This document shows, one piece after another, positions 56,930-64,000 of a DNA stretch of 64,000 bases. The notes below the pieces were generated by a model. The model searched no databases and was not told the origin of the DNA. It saw only the letters and a list, made by a program, of their open reading frames with translations. Source of the stretch: Rubrivivax sp. (GTDB lineage Bacteria; Pseudomonadota; Gammaproteobacteria; Burkholderiales; Burkholderiaceae_C); the NCBI GenBank assembly GCA_016707445.1, contig JADJHR010000003.1, forward strand, positions 434,001 to 498,000. Direction: 5' to 3'. Within the stretch, counting starts at the first letter, position 1. Every line of letters begins with the position of its first letter. A program made the position numbers and the translations under genes.

Positions 56930-57340
56930 TCAGGCCATCGGCATCGTCTGTCCGTCGTTCAGGCGCAGCCAGCCGCGGCCGATGCGGTAGATCGCCCACA
57001 GGCCCAGCAAGGCCATGCCCAGCACCCAGGTGCCGATGCCCACCACCACCAGGGTCAGCGGCAGTGACACCAGGGCCACCACAACGGCCCACAGCAGCGC
57101 GAACCAGAAGGTGCGGATCTGCCAGTTGAAGTGCGACTCGAGCCAACTGCCGCGCGCCTGGCTGCGGTACCAGTAATTGATGATCACCGCGATGATCGAC
57201 GGCCAGCCGAACAGGAACGAACCAACCACGCTGGCCGCACCGAGCGCGCCGATGGCCAGGCCCAGCGCATGCAGCGCGTAGACGATGTGCACGATGCGCT
57301 GCAACGAGCTGTCGCTGGTGGTGATCACGGTGCCGTTCAT
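56930..57340 (-). CDS. Small DUF4870/Tic20-like membrane protein
   Basis: This 136-residue protein has three to four hydrophobic segments (YALHALGLAIGALGAASVVG, WFALLWAVVVALVSLPLTLV and VLGMALLGLWAIYRIG). SHFNWQIRTFW between helices is typical of the DUF4870 (COG3671) membrane family of unknown function. Start ATG 57340 has a strong GGAGGAATCA ribosome site; a longer frame to 57388 lacks one. The IS inserted just beyond its 3' end. Confidence 0.75.
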   Translation of the reverse strand: MNGTVITTSDSSLQRIVHIVYALHALGLAIGALGAASVVGSFLFGWPSIIAVIINYWYRSQARGSWLESHFNWQIRTFWFALLWAVVVALVSLPLTLVVVGIGTWVLGMALLGLWAIYRIGRGWLRLNDGQTMPMA

Positions 57341-57665
57341 TGATTCCTCCCGAGGGCGTGGGTCACTTGCATCGGCATGTTGCTGCATCGACGCCTGAAT
57401 TCAAGCCTGGCCGCGACGGATTGCCGCTGCAGCGGATAGGCTGCCACTGTGTGTGCCCTGATGGTGGCGCACGCCATGTGGCCCCACCCCACGACTGGTC
57501 ATTGATTGCCCGCGGCAGGGCATGGGCATGACCGCAGGCCGCGTCAGGTGCCCGGGCTTGCGATAATCCGCGATTGGCGTTCGATCGTGGCCGCACAGCG
57601 GTCTGCAGGTCTTATTGCAGGCCCGCCGCGTTCGACGCCCCACCCCCACCCAGGATTTCGAGACC
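57341..57665. other. Intergenic region between membrane-protein gene and ettA
   Basis: This stretch of 325 bases holds no supported gene. TTGCGATAAT at 57558-57567 resembles an extended -10 box about 100 bases before ettA, but no good -35 is seen. Short frames on both strands lack ribosome sites and homology. Confidence 0.4.
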
Positions 57666-59330
<1,665 letters not shown>

Positions 59331-59395
59331 ACCCGCGCGCAAACCCCGCGCGATTGCCCACGCCCGGCTCGGGCGAATCGACCAGTGACGACCCC

Positions 59396-62176
59396 ATGCA
59401 GATTCGAACCTCACGCACCGTGTCCACCTTCGGCGCCGTTGCCGCGCTGGCGATGGGCGGTTGCACCACCACCCTGACAGCCCCCGCCGTCACGGCGACG
59501 GCCACGCCGCCGGCCGCCGCAGCGTCTGCCGCCACCCGGCCGACACCGCCGGTCGCGGCAGCCCAGCCGCAGCCTTTCGCCACGGTGATCAAGGACGCGC
59601 GCCGCATCGACGGCCTGATCACGGTCTGGCAGAAGGACGAGAAGTTCTGGTTCGAGCTGCGGCCCGAGGACTTCGACAAGCCCTACTTCTTCGGCCCGAA
59701 GATCGCGCAGGGCATCGGTGAAGCGCGCTTGTTCGGCGGGTCGATGGTCAGCCGCTGGGGTACCTTCGGGCGCCAGCAGCTGGTGTCGTTCCGACGCCTT
59801 CACAACCAGGTGCAGCTGCTGGCGCGCAACACCGCCTTCGACGCGCCGGCCGGCACACCCGAGGGCCGCGCCGTGCGGGCCGCGTTCTCACCCAGCTTGC
59901 TGGGCAGCGCCAGCGTGGCGAGCCAGCCTCACCCTGAGCGCAAGAGCGTGCTCGTCGAGGCCAACCCGATCCTGCTGGCCGACCTGCTGGGCCTGGGCAT
60001 CCAGTTGCAGCGCAGCTACCGCCAGAACTACGCGCTGGACCGCGGCAATTCGGCCATCACCCGGGTGCGTGGCAAACCGGGTGAACTGGTGTTCGAGGTG
60101 CAGGCCCACTACGCCACCGCGGGCCTGGCCTTGGTCCCGCCAGGGTCGACCGCGCCACCGGCCGCACAGCCGACGCAGCCCAAATCATTGCCCGACGCGC
60201 GCAGCCTGTTCTTCGGGCTGCACTATGCCTTCGCAGCCTTGCCCGACACGCCCATGCAGCCGCGCCGTGCCGACGCGCGCGTCGGTTACTTCACGAGCAA
60301 CGTCGCCAGCTTTGCCGACGACCTGGCGCGCACACCGCAACAGCGTTTCGTCAACCGTTGGCGGCTGGAGAAGAAGGACCCGTCGGCCGCCTTGTCAGAG
60401 CCGGTCAAGCCCATCACCTTCTGGCTCGACCGCACGGTGCCGCTGAAGTACCGCGACGCCATCAGCCGCGGCGTGCTGGGCTGGAACGCCGCCTTCGAGA
60501 AGATCGGCTTCAAGAACGCGGTGGTGGTCAGGATCCAGCCTGACGACGCCGACTTCGACACGCTCGATGTCGGCGTGGCGTCGATCCGCTGGATGACCAA
60601 TTCGAGCCCCAGCTTCGGTGCCATCGGCCCGAGCCAGGTCGACCCGCGCAGCGGCGAGATCCTGGACGCCGACATCGGCTTCGAGAGCCTGTCGTCGCGC
60701 AACATCCGCGCCGCGCGTTCGCAGGTGCTGACGGGCAGGCCTGCGCTCGACTGGCCGGCGTTGATGCAATTGCCCGACGCTCGGCCAGGTGAAGGCGGCG
60801 ACTTTGCGCAGCGACCGTCGCTGCCGGCGTCGTCGTTGCAGTGCGACCATGCCGACTTCGCGGCCGAACAGCTGAGCTATGCGCTGGACGTGCTGGAAGC
60901 GCGCGGCGAGATCGACCCCGACAGCCCCGAAGCCGAGCAGTGGGTGCTGGACTACCTGACCAACACCACCTTGCACGAGGTCGGTCACACGCTGGGCCTG
61001 CGCCACAACTTCCGCAGCTCGCGCATCTACACGCGCGCGCAGTTGAACGACCCCGATTTCGTGCGCGAGCATGGTCTGGCCGGATCGGTGATGGAGTACG
61101 CGCCAATCAACCTGGCTGCACCCGGAGAAAAGCCGCTGCCGGCGTTCCAGAAGCAGCTCGGCCCCTACGACTTCTGGGCCATTGAATATGCCTACAAGCC
61201 GATGCCGCCGGGCAGCACGCCGGCGCAGGAGGAGGCCGAACTGCAGCGCATGGCCGCGCGCAGCGCCGAGCCGCAGCTGGCCTATGGCACCGACGAGGAC
61301 AACAGCCTGGGCATCGACCCCGAGTCACTGACCTTCGACCTGGGCGACGATCCGATCGGCTACGCGCGCCAGCGCCTCGCGATCGCGCGCGAGCTGATCC
61401 AGCGCCAGTCCACGCGCGAGATCCGTGCCGGTGACGACTACAGCGTGTTGCGGCGTTCGGTCAGCTACGCGATCCGCGAGATGGGCCGGTCCGGTGGCGT
61501 GCTGGCACGCCAGATCGGCGGCGTGCGCACGCTGCGCGACCACCCCGGCAGCGGGCGTGACCCGCTGCAACCGGTGGACGCTGCCACCCAGCGCGCCGCG
61601 CTCGAAACCCTGTCCGGCCAGTTCATGGCGGCTGATGCGGTGGTGGTCCCGGCCGCCTTGCAGCGTCGGCTGGCGCCCGACTATGGCGAGCGAGGTGACG
61701 CGCTGTTCGCTGGTGATGCCGGGGTGACGACCGACTACGCACCGGCCAGCGTGCTGCTGGACCTGCAGCGCAGCCTGCTCAACCAGCTGCTGAGCGACGG
61801 CGTTGCGCAGCGCATCCTCGACAGCGAGGGCAAGGCGGCAAAGGCTGACCAGGCCTTCCACCTGTCCGAGCTCTACGAGCGCCTGGGTCGCGACCTGTGG
61901 AGCGAGCTCGACGCCCGCAGTGGCGACATTGCCGCGCCGCGCCGCGACCTGCAGCGTGAACATGCCACGCGGCTGGCCCTGGTGCTGCTGCGTCCTTCGG
62001 GGCAGGGCCGGGCCGATGCGCGCAGCCTGCTGCGTGGACAGGCGCAGAACCTGTTGACACGCATCGACGTCGCCCAGCGCCGCGCTGGGTTGAGCGCCGA
62101 AGCAAGAGCTCACCTGGCCGACGTGGGCGATCAGCTGCGCCAGGCCTTGCAGGCGCGCATCAACCGACCGGCCTGA
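59396..62176 (+). CDS. Zinc-dependent metalloprotease lipoprotein (DUF5117/DUF4953)
   Basis: This 926-residue secreted protein has a lipoprotein-like signal ending GGC near residue 23 (FGAVAALAMGGCTTT), then an Ala/Pro/Thr-rich linker. The DUF5117 region has KDARRIDGLITVWQKDEKFW and SVASQPHPERKSVLVEANP. A metzincin-type active site HEVGHTLGLRH (HExxHxxGxxH) is followed by SVMEYAPINL with the Met turn. It is probably anchored to the outer membrane and acts on peptides. It follows ettA by 65 bases and is followed by a close paralogue. Confidence 0.88.
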   Translation: MQIRTSRTVSTFGAVAALAMGGCTTTLTAPAVTATATPPAAAASAATRPTPPVAAAQPQPFATVIKDARRIDGLITVWQKDEKFWFELRPEDFDKPYFFGPKIAQGIGEARLFGGSMVSRWGTFGRQQLVSFRRLHNQVQLLARNTAFDAPAGTPEGRAVRAAFSPSLLGSASVASQPHPERKSVLVEANPILLADLLGLGIQLQRSYRQNYALDRGNSAITRVRGKPGELVFEVQAHYATAGLALVPPGSTAPPAAQPTQPKSLPDARSLFFGLHYAFAALPDTPMQPRRADARVGYFTSNVASFADDLARTPQQRFVNRWRLEKKDPSAALSEPVKPITFWLDRTVPLKYRDAISRGVLGWNAAFEKIGFKNAVVVRIQPDDADFDTLDVGVASIRWMTNSSPSFGAIGPSQVDPRSGEILDADIGFESLSSRNIRAARSQVLTGRPALDWPALMQLPDARPGEGGDFAQRPSLPASSLQCDHADFAAEQLSYALDVLEARGEIDPDSPEAEQWVLDYLTNTTLHEVGHTLGLRHNFRSSRIYTRAQLNDPDFVREHGLAGSVMEYAPINLAAPGEKPLPAFQKQLGPYDFWAIEYAYKPMPPGSTPAQEEAELQRMAARSAEPQLAYGTDEDNSLGIDPESLTFDLGDDPIGYARQRLAIARELIQRQSTREIRAGDDYSVLRRSVSYAIREMGRSGGVLARQIGGVRTLRDHPGSGRDPLQPVDAATQRAALETLSGQFMAADAVVVPAALQRRLAPDYGERGDALFAGDAGVTTDYAPASVLLDLQRSLLNQLLSDGVAQRILDSEGKAAKADQAFHLSELYERLGRDLWSELDARSGDIAAPRRDLQREHATRLALVLLRPSGQGRADARSLLRGQAQNLLTRIDVAQRRAGLSAEARAHLADVGDQLRQALQARINRPA

Positions 62177-62309
62177 GCGCGTTGTCGAATGCACGGGGCG
62201 CTCGCGGCGGCGCCTGTGCGGTACAAGCCGACGCCGTTGGCGAGCCCCGCCGCGGCGTGGCCCAGGGGCTTGCACCACAATGCCGCTTTGTGTGTTTCGA
62301 CCCCTGCGC

Positions 62310-64000
62310 ATGACGGCAATCGCCCAACGTGTCCTGATCTTCTGCCTGGCGCTGGTGGCCATCGCCGGTTGCACCACGCCGATCCCGGGCGTCAAGCCAG
62401 CAGTGGCCAAGCCCGTGCCGAATGGGGTGGCAGCGGCCAAGCCGATCTTCACCGGCCGGCCAGCGTCGTCACCGGCGGCCACACCCACGCCGCAGCCTCC
62501 CAGCGCCCCCGCGGCGGCGGCTGCGCTGCCCACGTTCCCGGCCTTGATCAAGGATGCGCGACGCATCGACGGCCCGATCACTGCCTGGCAGCGTGAGGAC
62601 AAGCTGTGGCTCGAGCTGCGCCCCGACCAGCTCGGCAAGCCCTTCCTGTTCACGCCCAAGATCAAGACCGGCATCGGCGAGGGCCTGCTCGTCGGCGGCT
62701 TGATGACCTACCCGGTGGCCGGTGCCGGCGGCGCGCAGGTGGTCGAGTTCGTGCGCGTGCACAACACCATCCGGCTGCAGGCGCGCAATACCGACGTTGT
62801 GGTCAAAGCCGGCACGCCCGAAGCGATGGCGCTGCAAGGCAGCTACTCGGGCAGCCTGCTGGGCGCGGTGCCGGTGGCCAGCCAGCCCCACCCCGACCGC
62901 AAGGCGGTGCTGATCGAGGTGGGCAGCATGTTCCTCAACGATCTGGCGGGCATCGGCATGCAGCTGCAGCGCCAGTACCGCCAGGGCTATTCGCTGGACA
63001 CGCGCAACTCGCTGGTGACCGCCGTGCGTGGCAGCGACGACGCGCTCATCATCGAAACGCAAACCCACTGGTTCACCGGCAATGTCAGCAGCGGCCAGCC
63101 GCTGTCGCCGCTGGCTGCGCTGTCGGGTGCGGCAGCTCCGACGCTGCCCCGCTGGGTGCCCGACACGCGCAGCCTGCTGATCGGCCAGCACCTGTCGCTG
63201 ACGCCGCTGCCGGCCGAGCCCATGGCGCAGCGCCGGGCCGACCCGCGCGTGGGCCTGTTCGGCACGCGTTTGCTTGACTTCAGCGACGATCTTTCGCGCA
63301 CCCCGGTGCGGCGTTTCATCGCGCGTTGGCGCCTGGACAAGAAAGACCCAGCGGCCGAGCTGTCCGAACCGGCCAAGCCGATTGCCTTCTGGATCGACCG
63401 CAACGTGCCGCTGGCCTATCGCGAAACGGTGCGTGCGGCCATCCTGGAATGGAACAAGGCCTTCGAGCGTATCGGTTTCCGCAACGCGATCACGGTGCAG
63501 CAGCAGCCCGATGACGCCAAGTTCGACACGCTCGACCCCGGCTACCCGTCGGTGCGCTGGCTGCTGAGCGCCGAGCCGGCGATCACCGCCATCGGCCAGA
63601 CCCAGATGGACCCGCGCAGCGGCGAAATCCTCGACGTCGACATCGCCTTCGAGGGCCTGTTCACTCGGGCCCAGCGTTATGCCCGCAGTCAGCTGCTGAC
63701 TGCGGCGCGCCGCGAAGCTGCGGGCGGAGCTGTTCCACCCTTCGCACAGTCCATTGCCTTGCCAGGCCTGCTGCCCGGTGCTGCGGACGACCTGCCCGAC
63801 GCGCAGTTCTGCCGACACGGTGATGCGGTGGCCGAGCAGGCGCGCTACGCGCTCGATGTGCTGGCGGCGCGTGGTGATCTCGATCCCGGCAGTGCCGTGG
63901 TGCAGCAGTTCGTGCTCGACTACGTCAAGGAAGTCGTGATGCACGAGGTCGGCCACGCGCTGGGCCTGCGCCACAACTTCCGCGCCTCGCGCGCCTACAC
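62310..64000 (+). CDS. Second zinc metalloprotease lipoprotein (3' end outside window)
   Basis: This is a paralogue of the preceding gene, cut by the window edge after 563 codons. It has signal and lipobox MTAIAQRVLIFCLALVAIAGC (residues 1-21), a Pro/Ala-rich linker, then KDARRIDGPITAWQREDKLW, VASQPHPDRKAVLIEVGSM and the active site HEVGHALGLRHNFRAS near the edge. Its start ATG 62310 is 133 bases after the first protease. Tandem copies suggest a duplication; shared residues are spread along the whole length. Confidence 0.88.
   Translation, partial: MTAIAQRVLIFCLALVAIAGCTTPIPGVKPAVAKPVPNGVAAAKPIFTGRPASSPAATPTPQPPSAPAAAAALPTFPALIKDARRIDGPITAWQREDKLWLELRPDQLGKPFLFTPKIKTGIGEGLLVGGLMTYPVAGAGGAQVVEFVRVHNTIRLQARNTDVVVKAGTPEAMALQGSYSGSLLGAVPVASQPHPDRKAVLIEVGSMFLNDLAGIGMQLQRQYRQGYSLDTRNSLVTAVRGSDDALIIETQTHWFTGNVSSGQPLSPLAALSGAAAPTLPRWVPDTRSLLIGQHLSLTPLPAEPMAQRRADPRVGLFGTRLLDFSDDLSRTPVRRFIARWRLDKKDPAAELSEPAKPIAFWIDRNVPLAYRETVRAAILEWNKAFERIGFRNAITVQQQPDDAKFDTLDPGYPSVRWLLSAEPAITAIGQTQMDPRSGEILDVDIAFEGLFTRAQRYARSQLLTAARREAAGGAVPPFAQSIALPGLLPGAADDLPDAQFCRHGDAVAEQARYALDVLAARGDLDPGSAVVQQFVLDYVKEVVMHEVGHALGLRHNFRASRAY

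Overview
The window is about 64 kb of GC-rich chromosome from a betaproteobacterium, most likely a Burkholderiales member of the Rubrivivax/Leptothrix/Ideonella type. This is judged from codon use, a Bug/Tct tricarboxylate transporter with its own two-component system, an aerobic kynurenine route ending in a 2-aminobenzoate-CoA ligase, a KorCAB-type 2-oxoacid oxidoreductase and a phasin-like protein. The species cannot be fixed from sequence alone. Genes are dense and often overlap by 1-4 bases. No rRNA, tRNA or CRISPR array was seen.

Layout. 1-1.7 kb: a c-type heme (CxxCH) sensor-like protein, cut by the window edge, and a FecR-domain protein. 1.9-6.6 kb: a PotABCD-like ABC importer in an operon with a nucleoside hydrolase. 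6.6-9.0 kb: phasin-like, MFS and PspC-domain genes. 9.1-13.6 kb: kynBUA (kynU frameshifted) facing a 2-aminobenzoate-CoA ligase gene, with a perfect palindrome between them. 13.6-14.4 kb: an orphan aconitase-X-like small subunit and an internally deleted Bug pseudogene. 14.6-19.8 kb: intact tctDE-tctCBA, closed by a hairpin terminator that abuts parC. 19.9-28.9 kb: parC, an MFS gene, a cyclic-nucleotide-binding protein and korCAB.

28.9-37.2 kb is an accessory island. It is bracketed by two degenerate copies of the korB-3'/dsbB/ridA junction. It carries a membrane protein, an IS21 fragment, a TetR regulator overlapping a 723-residue alpha/beta-hydrolase-glycosyltransferase fusion, a methanethiol S-methyltransferase (mddA) and a VOC-ArsR-SRPBCC operon. 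The left bracket holds a chimeric RidA-DsbB reading frame.

36.6-55.2 kb is core-like: dsbB, ridA, comEC, then a five-gene transglutaminase / ATP-grasp / alpha-E cluster (40.1-49.6 kb) of the kind predicted to make or attach peptides, followed by oligopeptidase B, a YciO/Sua5 protein, RidA, plsY and rhlE. A 1,530-bp ISNCY-like element flanked by perfect 15-bp direct repeats, with a multiply frameshifted transposase, sits at 55.4-56.9 kb. The right end has a small membrane protein, ettA and two tandem lipoprotein metalloproteases, the second cut by the window edge.

The strongest leads are the five-gene ATP-grasp/alpha-E cluster, the TetR-controlled hydrolase-glycosyltransferase fusion next to mddA, and the duplication-bracketed island with its in-frame chimeric ORF.
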